A stretch of DNA of 64,000 nucleotides from Ustilago trichophora. Taxonomy: Eukaryota; Basidiomycota; Ustilaginomycetes; Ustilaginales; Ustilaginaceae. Both the position numbers and the translations under genes were made by a program. The DNA is taken from positions 1,116,001 to 1,180,000 of the forward strand of contig OOIN01000043.1 of assembly GCA_900323505.1 (NCBI GenBank), written 5' to 3'. The notes under the pieces are model-generated. The model was given only the letters and a program-made list of their open reading frames with translations, was not told the origin of the DNA and did not search any database. Position 1 is the stretch's first letter; the number at the start of each line of letters is the position of its first letter. Positions 40,532-49,727 of this stretch are shown piece after piece.

Positions 40532-43500
40532 ATGGCCAAGTCAAAGCTGCCTCGCTCCACGCCAGCGGCGCGCGGTGCAGCCGTTGCCCCACCCAAGCTG
40601 GCCAACGCTGCTCAGCACCAACATCCTTCTCAGCCGTCCACACCAGCTCCCATGCAGCACCCCAAGCAACCCGTCGCCGGCGCATCTACGCCGCCACGAT
40701 CAGTCTCCCCCGTCTCCAATCACGACGCAGACACCGCTGCCCTCTCTTCCGCCAAGAAAAAGAAGAAGAAGTCCAAATCCAAGGCAAAGGATTCAGACTT
40801 TATCGACGATCACGAATACGACCTTCAGTCTGCGGCTGCGCTCGGCCAGCGTCCTCGTTCGCCTGCTTCGCTTGCGGCCAGGGCACAGGCACAGGCTCAG
40901 CTCTTGGCAGCAGCAAGCGAACTCTACCGAAGGATCGAGGGCGACGCGCAAGGGATCCCCGATGACGATGCCTATTGGACATCGCTCCCTGCGCATCTGA
41001 GAACCTTTATTCGCAACGCTTTGCCTCTTGGTCAGTTCCCTCCAGCAGCACAAGCTGCCCTGAACGATAATGCAAACGACCCTGCCAATCGTCACGCTTC
41101 GACCCAAGCCATGATCGCCGTCGCTCAACAGTTGGCACAGGCTGCGCATGCATCCCAGCGCCATCTCCAGCAGTATCCGCCCGGCACTCACCCCTACCCG
41201 CCACTGCCCTTCGATGCATCTATCTTTGCCGACTTGGCACTGCATCCTGACCAGGCGTTGCCCTTGCACCCTCACCCAAATGCCGCCAACAGTGCGCACC
41301 TCGGTTCGACCAACGGCTCCTACGCACAGTACGCCTCCAGCCCGAACCCGCCTCCCACGCAGCCACCCGTCGAGCCACTGCCACCTCCCGTTGTCCTCTA
41401 CGACAACTTCGACGACGAGATCGATCGATTCGACGACGATGGAGACGACGGCGCTCAGTACTATGACGACGGAGAGCTTGACGAGGACGACGAGGTTCTC
41501 GATGCCCAAGGCGGCCTTCTTCGTGCTCGCGAGCGTGTCTGGATGCAGGATGGCGCAGATCACGCGCATAGAGCCAACGGTATGGCTGTCCATCCGGATG
41601 AACTGCGCTCTGCGAGCAAGAACAAAAAGAAGAAGAAGAAGAAGAAAGGTGGCGCTGGAGCCGGAAATGGACATGGCGATGACGAAGCACACGAGATTGA
41701 AGTCGAAGTGCCTCCGCCGCCCAAGCCCGTCCCCAACCACCCGCCTCCCTCGACCAACGTCTCTTCGGTCGCTCGTAACTCGAATCCACCACCTCCCAGT
41801 TCGCGAGCCGCTGGCAAACAGCCAATGACCTTCAACTCAACCGGCAAGACGCCAGCAAGACCCGCCAACGGCGTTCCACCTTCGTCCAACTCGGGCAAGC
41901 GCTCGGTCTCGTCCTCGACCCACGGACAGCAACCCGCAGCTAATCCACCGACCAACAACGCAAAGATCTGGTCGACCAGCTCGGCAGAGGAGCGCGAACG
42001 CATCAAGGAATTCTGGCTCGGTCTCTCAATGAAGGATAGGCAGAAGCTCGTCCAAGTCGAGAAGGAGACGGTCCTCAAGAAGATGAAGGAGCAGCAAAAG
42101 TTCCTCTGCAGCTGTGCTGTCTGTGGCCGCAAGCGTTCCGCTATCGAGGAGGAACTGGAAGTGCTCTACGATGCCTACTACGACGAGCTCGAAGAGTATG
42201 CCAACCATCAACAGCGATGGGCAAGCAGCGGCGGCACGATCCCTCCTCCACCCGGCCCTGGACCGTTCCCCGGCAGCGTTGCACTTGACGCCTCTGGCGC
42301 TGTCATTGGCGGCGACCCTCTCTCGCGCGCAAGGGCGGCTCACGGTGGTCGCGACGCAAGACACACGCATCCCCATCCGCACGGTCGTAAAGCTCCTCTG
42401 CACCCCGAATCGTCGGACGGCTACGACGACGATGAACTCGACGACGATGCCGAGTACGATGATGAGGACGACGATGCCGAGTATGACGACGAAGAGGAGG
42501 AGGATGACATCGAGCTCGACAAGGAGCGAGCGCGCGATGACTACGCCAAGCGCAACCCCGTCCCATCCACTCGACGACGTGGCACCAACGATGCCAACGA
42601 CCTCTTTGGCCTCGGCAGCAGCCTCACTGTCAAAGGCGGCATTCTCACCGTCGCTGACGACATGCTGAAGAACGACGGTCGCAAGTTTCTCGAAATGATG
42701 GAGCAGCTCGCCGAGCGAAGGATGCACCGTGAGGAGCTCACCAATGCCGAGCTCGCCGCCAGCGACGATGAAGACGATGCCGATGGGGCCGATGACGTCG
42801 ATGACGAGGACATCGACGAGGAGGACGAAGAAGAGGAAGACGACATTCTCACCGAAGAGCAGCGCATGGAGGAAGGACGCAAGATGTTCCAAATCTTTGC
42901 TGCTCGCATGTTTGAGCAGCGCGTGCTCGCAGCGTACCGAGAGCGTGTTGCCCAGGAGCGTCAGTTGCAGCTGCTCCGAGAACTCGAGGAGGAGGACACC
43001 AACGAGAAAGCTCGCGAAGCTCGCCGCGTCAAGGAGTCGCAGAAGAAGAAGGACAAGAAGAAGGCACAGCGTGAAGCTAAGGAGGCCGAAAAGATGCGCA
43101 AGGACCAGGAGCGCGCCGCTGCCGAGGCCGAAGTGCGCGCACAGCAGCAAGCGCTCCGCGATGCCGAGCTCAAGAAGCAGGAGGAAATCCGTCTCAAGAG
43201 GGAGGCCGAGCGTAAGGCACGCGAGGATGAGAAGGCCAAGAAGGAAGAAGAACGCCGACGCCGCCAAGCCGAAGAGCGCGAACGCCAGATGGAGGTGGAA
43301 CGCAAGCGCCGCGAAAAGGAGGAGAAGGCTCGTCTCGAGCGCGAGGCTCAGGAGAAGGCCAAGCGCGACCGCGAAGAGGCTCAGCGCAAGGCGAAAGAGG
43401 ACCAGCAACGTCTGCAGCGCGAGAAGGCCGAGAAGGAGCTGAAGGCAAAAGAAGAGCAGGAACGCAAGGTCGAGGCTGCCAAGAAGGAGAAGGAGGCTCG

Positions 43501-45574
43501 CGCTCAGGCGCAGCGCGAATCGAAGCAAGCGGCAGCCGCTGCCTCGCAGACTCGTGGAACATCCTCTGCCCAGGCCGTCCCCAGCTCGCCTTCGACTGCG
43601 CCCAAGGCCGGCTCCAACAAGGCTGCCAATGCCTCTGCTCCTGGTACGCCCGCCCGTGGCCCCAAGAACGGATCGATTCCTGGCTCGCCAGCCGTTGCAC
43701 AAGGTCAAGCACAGGCCCGAGGTGCCAACAATCAGCGCGCCTCCAAGTCTGCTCAACCTGTGGCAAATGCAGCTCCTGGCACAGCTCCTGTTGCTTCCGC
43801 TTCGCCTGCTCCTGCCGCGTCCTCGACCAACGCAGCTGCTGCATCGACTTTGCCAGCTCCACCTCAGGGTCTGCCTCCTCGTCCTTCGACTGCCGTCTTG
43901 ACGCCTGCCGGGTCTTCGTCGCAGAGCTCCTCGGTCTCAGTGGCCGCCAACGCTGGTCTGCCGCGCCCTCCCGTCAACGCTGGCTCCGGTTCAAGCACAA
44001 CGCCATCTCTTGGCTTCGGCTCGATTGCTCCCAACGCAACGGCTACTGTAGCGGCTCCTTCATCCAAGGCACCTGGCTCCAACATCTCGCCCAAGCCCGC
44101 TCAACCTTTCGTACAGTCACAGGACAAGCAACCTTCGCAACCTGGCTATGGTTCGCCCCAGCCTCCCATCGGAGCCAGCTACGGACAGCAGCCAGGTCTC
44201 GAGGGTCTCCGTTCGCCGACGCTTCCCAATGGCCTGCCTTCCAGCGGCGCCTTTGGTAGCAACGGTGGCATGAGCTCGAGTCTACAGTCCCCCAGTCTAG
44301 GCGCACCTGGCATGGGTGGCATGACGAACAACCTCGCTTCGTTGAACCTCAACGCCACTCCCCTCTCGTCCGGTCTCAACATGGGCAACCCCTTGGTTGG
44401 CAGCAAGGCACCTATGCCTGGCATGGAGTCTGGCTCCGCAAGCGGTCACGGTCTTCCTCACGGCGGTTTGGGCGGCAATCTGCAGAGCCCCACACAGACA
44501 CCGTTCTCGCCCATTGGCGGAAACAGCTCTGTCGACCCCATGCGCAGCCGCACCGCTTCCTTTGCCGATTCGGACCCCATGTCTGCCTTTGCAGGCATCC
44601 GACCAGGTTCGTCCCTCTCCCAGCGTGTTCCCGCCTACCGCACCGGTGCACCGACACCCATTGGTCCCATCGGTCGGCCCAAGGCGATGGATCCCATCCA
44701 GCAGCACTTGCACGACGACCATACCGGTGCCATTGGCAACGGTCGATCTTCAAGCAGCGCCAGCGGATCTGGTGCTACGAGTCCCCGACTTCCAGAAGGT
44801 ATCCTCGGAAGCTCAGCCCTTGGCGGTGACGACGACATCATCGATCCCAAGCCTCGCAGGGTTAGTCACACAATCCCGATTGGCGGCGGTGCCAGCGGCA
44901 GCAATATGGGCGGTGGAGGATCCTTCTTTGGTGGGATGGGTGGTGCCGGCGCTGTTGGCGGCGGCTTTGGCGTGAGCTCCTCTTCGCCGTGGAGCTCCTT
45001 TTCGGCTAGCAACCAGACGGCGCCTGGTCCTCTGTCTCCAGGATTCAACAATGGTGCTGCAGGACCCGGGTCCATTGGGTCGAACCTTGCATCGGGCAGC
45101 TTTGGTCTGAATCAGAACGCAGGCACACCTGGATTGGGTTCCAACCCACCCGGCCTGTCGAGCGGTCCACCCTCTGATCCTTGGTCTCGCGTGTCTGCTG
45201 GCTGGGACCGAGCACGCTACGCTTTTGAACAGCCTGGCAGCAACAGCGTTGGTGGAGGTTCCAATGGAGCCATTGGCGGTACGCTTCACGGTGTACCTCA
45301 GGCTCATCACGGACACGGACTCGGTGGTCATCCCAACCATTTGCACCATCAGATGGCGCTCAACGGAGGTCAGGGTAACGGCAACGGTAACGGCAACGGT
45401 AACGGCAACGGCGCCGGTGGCATGCTGAGCCCTTTCAACCTTGGCGCACCCGGCAGTGGATCGAGGAACCTCTTTGGTGCGCCTGGAAGCAATGTGCTGC
45501 ATCCAGGAGCTATTGGGTCGGCTCTCTCGCCCACGTCTCCCGGTGCTCGCCACATCAGCGGTAGCCACGAGTGA
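40532..45574 (+). CDS. NST1: NST1-family stress response protein
   Basis: The 1,680-aa cytoplasmic protein belongs to the Nst1 family, a negative regulator linked to salt tolerance and, in yeast, to mRNA decapping bodies. The family core is at about residues 478-570: IWSTSSAEERERIKEFWLGL, then KDRQKLVQVEKETVLKKMKE and a zinc-knuckle-like FLCSCAVCGRKRSAIEEELE. It is followed by two acidic blocks (about 630-670 and 745-775) and a very long charged coiled coil (about 800-1000) of Glu/Lys/Arg/Ala repeats. The C-terminal 680 residues are Ser/Gly/Asn/Pro-rich and disordered, ending with a (NG)n run encoded by repeated GGTAAC/GGCAAC. The N terminus has a Lys cluster and Ala/Gln-rich sequence. The start ATG at 40532 is the first in frame. 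The long charged repeats produce several large antisense frames, which I reject. No introns. Confidence 0.93.
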   Translation: MAKSKLPRSTPAARGAAVAPPKLANAAQHQHPSQPSTPAPMQHPKQPVAGASTPPRSVSPVSNHDADTAALSSAKKKKKKSKSKAKDSDFIDDHEYDLQSAAALGQRPRSPASLAARAQAQAQLLAAASELYRRIEGDAQGIPDDDAYWTSLPAHLRTFIRNALPLGQFPPAAQAALNDNANDPANRHASTQAMIAVAQQLAQAAHASQRHLQQYPPGTHPYPPLPFDASIFADLALHPDQALPLHPHPNAANSAHLGSTNGSYAQYASSPNPPPTQPPVEPLPPPVVLYDNFDDEIDRFDDDGDDGAQYYDDGELDEDDEVLDAQGGLLRARERVWMQDGADHAHRANGMAVHPDELRSASKNKKKKKKKKGGAGAGNGHGDDEAHEIEVEVPPPPKPVPNHPPPSTNVSSVARNSNPPPPSSRAAGKQPMTFNSTGKTPARPANGVPPSSNSGKRSVSSSTHGQQPAANPPTNNAKIWSTSSAEERERIKEFWLGLSMKDRQKLVQVEKETVLKKMKEQQKFLCSCAVCGRKRSAIEEELEVLYDAYYDELEEYANHQQRWASSGGTIPPPPGPGPFPGSVALDASGAVIGGDPLSRARAAHGGRDARHTHPHPHGRKAPLHPESSDGYDDDELDDDAEYDDEDDDAEYDDEEEEDDIELDKERARDDYAKRNPVPSTRRRGTNDANDLFGLGSSLTVKGGILTVADDMLKNDGRKFLEMMEQLAERRMHREELTNAELAASDDEDDADGADDVDDEDIDEEDEEEEDDILTEEQRMEEGRKMFQIFAARMFEQRVLAAYRERVAQERQLQLLRELEEEDTNEKAREARRVKESQKKKDKKKAQREAKEAEKMRKDQERAAAEAEVRAQQQALRDAELKKQEEIRLKREAERKAREDEKAKKEEERRRRQAEERERQMEVERKRREKEEKARLEREAQEKAKRDREEAQRKAKEDQQRLQREKAEKELKAKEEQERKVEAAKKEKEARAQAQRESKQAAAAASQTRGTSSAQAVPSSPSTAPKAGSNKAANASAPGTPARGPKNGSIPGSPAVAQGQAQARGANNQRASKSAQPVANAAPGTAPVASASPAPAASSTNAAAASTLPAPPQGLPPRPSTAVLTPAGSSSQSSSVSVAANAGLPRPPVNAGSGSSTTPSLGFGSIAPNATATVAAPSSKAPGSNISPKPAQPFVQSQDKQPSQPGYGSPQPPIGASYGQQPGLEGLRSPTLPNGLPSSGAFGSNGGMSSSLQSPSLGAPGMGGMTNNLASLNLNATPLSSGLNMGNPLVGSKAPMPGMESGSASGHGLPHGGLGGNLQSPTQTPFSPIGGNSSVDPMRSRTASFADSDPMSAFAGIRPGSSLSQRVPAYRTGAPTPIGPIGRPKAMDPIQQHLHDDHTGAIGNGRSSSSASGSGATSPRLPEGILGSSALGGDDDIIDPKPRRVSHTIPIGGGASGSNMGGGGSFFGGMGGAGAVGGGFGVSSSSPWSSFSASNQTAPGPLSPGFNNGAAGPGSIGSNLASGSFGLNQNAGTPGLGSNPPGLSSGPPSDPWSRVSAGWDRARYAFEQPGSNSVGGGSNGAIGGTLHGVPQAHHGHGLGGHPNHLHHQMALNGGQGNGNGNGNGNGNGAGGMLSPFNLGAPGSGSRNLFGAPGSNVLHPGAIGSALSPTSPGARHISGSHE

Positions 45575-45815
45575 TTTGCCTTTCATCAACAACAACGCTC
45601 TCTGTTTCTCAGTGGTTTTGTAGCATCAGCGGCAGCGTTTTTGTGATTTTGCTTGTTGTCATGATCATCATCCTCTTCATTTCTTTGCATCCGAATCCAG
45701 ACAGAACCGAGTTTTCATCTCTCTCTCCGCGTTTTGTTGAGTGCCAGAGCAAGACGCAGTGTGTGAATGATGTTTGAGTATGAAGACGTAAAAAAGCATG
45801 ATGTGTTTGTGTGGA

Positions 45816-47336
45816 TCAGAAGCCGAGGGAAGCTCGCAACTCTTCCTCCAAGCTTGCGTCCTCTTGTGGGTTTTGCTTGTTAGTCTCGTGTTCTGCTGTC
45901 TCGCCTGTCTTCTTGGCAACGCTATCCAAGAACCCTCTGACGCCATGTTTGGACGAATCATACTCGAGACCCATCTGCTTCAACTCGTCTTTACACTTGT
46001 CACAGATGCAAGGTCCGAAGCAGTAGTCTCGATACAGCAGCAACTGTCTCCTCCCCAACCGTGTGTTTGGATCAATGTAGCTGATGACGAGCTCTTCGTC
46101 TTTTGCGATCGGACGTAAGGCCAAGGCGGCAACGTGCATCGAGGAGAGGATTCCTCGGCTGGGTACGTGGCGGATCTGAACGTTGGGTGAGCACGAGTGA
46201 TTGAGGAAAGAGTGGAGAGAGTAGAGACCGCCGAATTTCTCCATGTTGATATTGGCTCGACCGAGGAGTTTGAGGAATGTAGGATGGGTGAAGAGGTCTT
46301 TGATGTGGTTTTTGCGGGTAGAGTTGATGTTTTCGATGGCGACCTGGGTTGGTGAAGACGAGGTGTCGTGGGCGACAGCAGTGTTGTTGTCCAAGTATGG
46401 GTCGAGGGCGAGGCGGAGCGCGGAGTGGGCTTGGGCGAGGAGAGGTTCAAAGGAGCTCTTTTCGGTCGCCCATCCTGGGTTGCGAGATCGTCGTTCGAGT
46501 TCAGATACCGTCGCAAAGGATGTCAAGCGTGCGAAGACCGTCTCGAAATCTCCATAGATCTGCAAAAGATCTTCCTCCTCAGCTCCCTTTCCCGAGCGCC
46601 ACGGTGTATTGTTATGCGGAGTCAAAGTCGACATGAGTCGCGCCAACGATCTAGCAACGCAGTGCAAACTCTGCCACTTGTGACCCTGCACCAATGCCAT
46701 GAGATCCCTGGCTCCCGGATTCAAGCCTACGCAGAGCAGGTTGTGATGGGTCGCCATGGCACTTCGCCAACAGGCAGAGGTGCAAAAGCGATACTTGCAG
46801 GCTTTGCAGCTCTTGATTGCCAATTGGACGGGTGCCGAGGAGACGGGGAGGAAGCATTGTCCGCAAAGCTCGCCGCGAGTTACTTGGTCGAGAGCTTCGG
46901 GTGGTGGAGTGGGGATGTAGGCTTCTTCTGTGAAGAGGAGCTCTCCTTCGGCAAAGGGGCGGGTGGAGATGAGACCTTTGCCTCGAACAGGGTCAAAGTA
47001 GACACCTTGGATACCGGGAGGGTATGGGATGCTGCTGTCAATGTAGGATTTAGGGACGCCGGCGTCTGTTTTCGACTTTTTCTTCTTCTTTGAGGAGGAC
47101 GAGGTGGTGTTGGTGGGATTGGAGCTCGGAGCACTGGTTCTCGCGGAATTGGGAGCGAGGATAGAGTGCTTGGTAAGAATGCTGGTGAATCGCTTGAGCG
47201 TGATGTCGGACCAGTCGTTTTCGAGTTCTAGGGTGGCTAGGAGACGAGGGAGGTCCGATTCGGTGAGACTGTTGGTGTCGGATTTGAGATGCGACTTGAC
47301 GGCCTCGACAATCTGAGGCTCAGTCGGAGCAGCCAT
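45816..47336 (-). CDS. SET5: SET-domain methyltransferase with MYND-like zinc finger (Set5/SMYD type)
   Basis: The 506-aa protein resembles yeast Set5, which methylates histone H4 lysines, and animal SMYD proteins. After an N-terminal helical region and a Ser/Lys-rich spacer, the split SET domain begins near residue 108 (GIQGVYFDPVRGKGLISTRP). A Cys/His cluster at about 158-202 (CGQCF, CKACKYRFCTSACW, HHNLLC) is the zinc finger inserted in the SET domain. The catalytic half contains YSLHSFLNHSCSPNVQIRH, with NHSC at 379-382 (S-adenosylmethionine and substrate site), ALRPIAKDEELVISYIDP, and the post-SET cysteines CFGPCICDKC. The C-terminal tail is acidic. The architecture and order of motifs match Set5 best. 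No introns. The minus-strand gene faces NST1 tail-to-tail across 240 bp and has a 28-nt poly(T) run (poly(A) on its coding strand) about 220 bp upstream. Confidence 0.9.
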   Translation of the reverse strand: MAAPTEPQIVEAVKSHLKSDTNSLTESDLPRLLATLELENDWSDITLKRFTSILTKHSILAPNSARTSAPSSNPTNTTSSSSKKKKKSKTDAGVPKSYIDSSIPYPPGIQGVYFDPVRGKGLISTRPFAEGELLFTEEAYIPTPPPEALDQVTRGELCGQCFLPVSSAPVQLAIKSCKACKYRFCTSACWRSAMATHHNLLCVGLNPGARDLMALVQGHKWQSLHCVARSLARLMSTLTPHNNTPWRSGKGAEEEDLLQIYGDFETVFARLTSFATVSELERRSRNPGWATEKSSFEPLLAQAHSALRLALDPYLDNNTAVAHDTSSSPTQVAIENINSTRKNHIKDLFTHPTFLKLLGRANINMEKFGGLYSLHSFLNHSCSPNVQIRHVPSRGILSSMHVAALALRPIAKDEELVISYIDPNTRLGRRQLLLYRDYCFGPCICDKCKDELKQMGLEYDSSKHGVRGFLDSVAKKTGETAEHETNKQNPQEDASLEEELRASLGF

Positions 47337-48042
47337 TTTGGGAATGTGGGAATGTAGCTATCTCTGCTGAATGGTCGGGAGAGCCGCTAGGGAATAGTGT
47401 CAAGGTGGAAAAGATTGGAAAAAGGTGCCGAGAGTGACGATGAAGGCCAAGATGCAAAACTTGGAGCACTTGCATCGGACTCTGCGAAGTGACGCTCTGG
47501 TGTGTCGTGTGATTTTTGGATCTTCCAACTCTTCCAACTTTTCTTTTTTTTTCCTTTTTTTTTTTTTTTTTTTTTTTTTTTTGGTTGGCAGCAGCTTTCC
47601 GGTATCCGACATTCTCACACGCTTAGAGTCAAGGCTTGGCTCACATTCATCCTCGCAGCGCATTCGAACGATCTCTCTTCCACGCTACAAAGGCCGATGC
47701 CGGAACGTCGTCACAGGCTAGTCATGAGATTTCTAACAACGCAGAGGGTACTTTTACACAAAGGAGAGCAGGACAAAAGAGCATTTGGGAACATTTTGGT
47801 ACGGAGACATGTGGCTCAACGTGAGAGAACGCAGGCTTGAAATGAAGGTTCTCTGCGCGTGCTTTTAGCGTACGGATCGAAAGAGCGATGATTGGGGTAG
47901 GCGTGGATGAGACTTGGTGAAAAGTTCAGTCCTGCAAAGTAGTCTGAACATTGTGACAAGGTCGACGTGGACATTGAGAACGAGGAAAAGTAGCGGATCT
48001 TGAGTTGGCCTTTGAACATTGATTGCTGAAGAGGCAGCCCCA
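47337..48042. other. SET5 upstream region with 28-nt poly(dA:dT) tract
   Basis: About 700 bp between the SET5 start and the 3' end of the RRM gene, both minus strand. The plus strand has T runs at 47543-47552 and 47555-47582. No coding frame is supported. Confidence 0.65.
47555..47582. repeat. 28-nt poly(T) run
   Basis: An uninterrupted T run placed about 220 bp before the SET5 start, reading as poly(A) on the SET5 coding strand. Confidence 0.9.
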
Positions 48043-48873
48043 TTACTCGTTACTAACCCAACCAGATGCAGCGGCGTCAGCCTCTTCGGGCTTCTTCTCC
48101 TCGGTAGCTTCAGCCTTGTCAGCGGCACCGTTGGTAGCCTCGTCCTTGACCTCGTCCTTGGGCTGATCGTCCTCGGCGCCATTGCCGTTAGCAGCGCTGT
48201 CGCCGTTTTCGCGGCGCTCCTCTCGCTCAGCGTCGTCATCTCGACGCGAGTCATTCCTCCTTCGGTCCTCGGGGTAATCGGCGTCGTCATCACGTCGAGG
48301 CTCGGGCGAACGCTCACGGCGCATGGCAGCACGCTTGCGAGCGCGCTCCTCGGCAGCACGATCAGCCTCCTCCTCTTCCTCCTTGGAGAGTCTGGGGCGC
48401 GGGGGAGGAGGAGGAGGAAGGTCGGAGCGACCGCGATCATCGCGCGGGTCACGACCACCGCGACCACCATACGCAGGAGGAGGGGGAGCGCCACGCGAAG
48501 GGCCGTCAAACCTCCAGTTGGCCGAAGGGGCGTTCTTTGCAAACTGAATCGAGATCTCGTGGCGTCCGAATCGCATACCGTGCATATCACGGAAAGCAGC
48601 ATCAGCATCGCGGGGGTCCTCGTACTCGATAAAGGCGTAAGGTGTGGCGGTGGCAGACTTGAGAGCCGGGATGTCGCATCGGATCAAAGGACCCATGCGC
48701 TCAAACTCGTACGCCAGGTCCTTGGCTCGCATGTTGGAAGGGAAGCCAGCGACGAAGAGTGTGGTGGGAGGAGCACGGTCCCTTCCACCGCCTCGTCCAC
48801 CGCGACCTCCACGAGGGCCACGGTCATCGCGCTCGTCGCGGTCGTAGCCTCGGTCGTATCCTCGTCCGGACAT
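48043..48873 (-). CDS. RRM protein with RGG and charged RS/RD-rich tail (SR-like)
   Basis: The 276-aa protein starts at the ATG whose complement is 48871-48873 (MSGRGYDRGYDRDERDD); the frame continues eight codons upstream without an ATG. Residues about 20-33 are an RGG-type run. A single RRM spans about 37-112, with RNP2 as TLFVAGF and RNP1 as YAFIEYEDP, then a loop ending FAKNAP. The C-terminal half is Pro/Arg-rich, then strongly charged (RERSPEPRRDDD, then Glu/Lys/Ala repeats), ending GWVSNE. This resembles fungal SR-type splicing or mRNA-export factors such as S. pombe Srp1, but orthology is not certain. The last codons read GGTTAGTAACGAG, and the GTTAGT might be a splice donor, so the extreme C terminus could be different. 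It is divergent from the Tra2-like gene. Confidence 0.85.
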   Translation of the reverse strand: MSGRGYDRGYDRDERDDRGPRGGRGGRGGGRDRAPPTTLFVAGFPSNMRAKDLAYEFERMGPLIRCDIPALKSATATPYAFIEYEDPRDADAAFRDMHGMRFGRHEISIQFAKNAPSANWRFDGPSRGAPPPPAYGGRGGRDPRDDRGRSDLPPPPPPRPRLSKEEEEEADRAAEERARKRAAMRRERSPEPRRDDDADYPEDRRRNDSRRDDDAEREERRENGDSAANGNGAEDDQPKDEVKDEATNGAADKAEATEEKKPEEADAAASGWVSNE

Positions 48874-49727
48874 GATGTACAGGTGCTGTGTCCACAAAAT
48901 TGGTTGTCAGGTGTGAAGGAGAGTGAGGTGTATCCAAGCTTGAAGCAAATCAGCGATTGTAGCGTCGGCAGATTCAAAGCTAAGATGAAAACTTGGGCGG
49001 CAAGAAGCTTTGTAGAACGTAGTGTGGTGGATGGAGGCAAGAGAGGTAAACTGCACGTAGACTACCTGCAGCTCGACCGAAGCAACTTCTCGCGTCCGCT
49101 CAGAAGAATTCTCCACAGAGCCTTGAAGCGCGGAACTCAGCTGCAGTCTCAATCAATCCTCTTGATGCGGCTGTAAACCATAGATCATAGCAGGCACAAA
49201 TGATACAAAGGACGCTAAGAGAAAATTGAGGAAGAAATTCACGGTGTGGCACGGGCTTTCCTCATCCCATTTTTCTAAAAAGAAGAAGAAAAAAAAGAGG
49301 CCATTTTTTGGGCAGAGAAATGTATCCCATTTAAACGTGTGATCGAGTTCCGCACTGCACTGCAGGGCACAAAGTGCGGAGATGCGGAACTGCCGAACAC
49401 CGATTTGCGATAGACTAACAGTCTAACATGATGAAATCAGGCGCAAAGGATAGGTTTTCCGAAGATCGAGTTTTTTGGCGCAGACTGCTGTCACTCCACC
49501 TCGTCACAGCGAGCAACGTTGCGGCTTGACTTTGGAACACCACACATACTCATCTGACCATCCACTGAACCCGTCCTCGCTCAGTGTACTCTGTCAGCAT
49601 CGGTCAAGCCGACTCACACACATCCGCACGTTCGACGTCACATTCGACTCGATCTTTTGCGCTCTCTTCTCTCCCACCACTCATCACATTCGACTCGGCA
49701 CTCGTTCCGACTCTCACGCAGCCCAAC
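48874..49727. other. Divergent promoter region between two splicing-factor-like genes
   Basis: About 850 bp between the start codons of the SR-like RRM gene (minus) and the Tra2-like gene (plus). It contains an A-rich island at 49274-49300 and C/T-rich leader before 49728. Open frames through it (48684-49040 minus, 48019-49176 plus) are shadows of the RRM gene or its leader. Confidence 0.6.

Noticed and set aside
42026..43756. 576-codon open frame antisense to NST1
   Set aside because: It mirrors the Glu/Lys/Arg repeat region of NST1 and encodes Leu/Ser repeats; not a gene.
48019..49176. 385-codon plus-strand frame over the SR-like gene
   Set aside because: It is antisense to a clear RRM gene and encodes Val/Leu/Ser low complexity.
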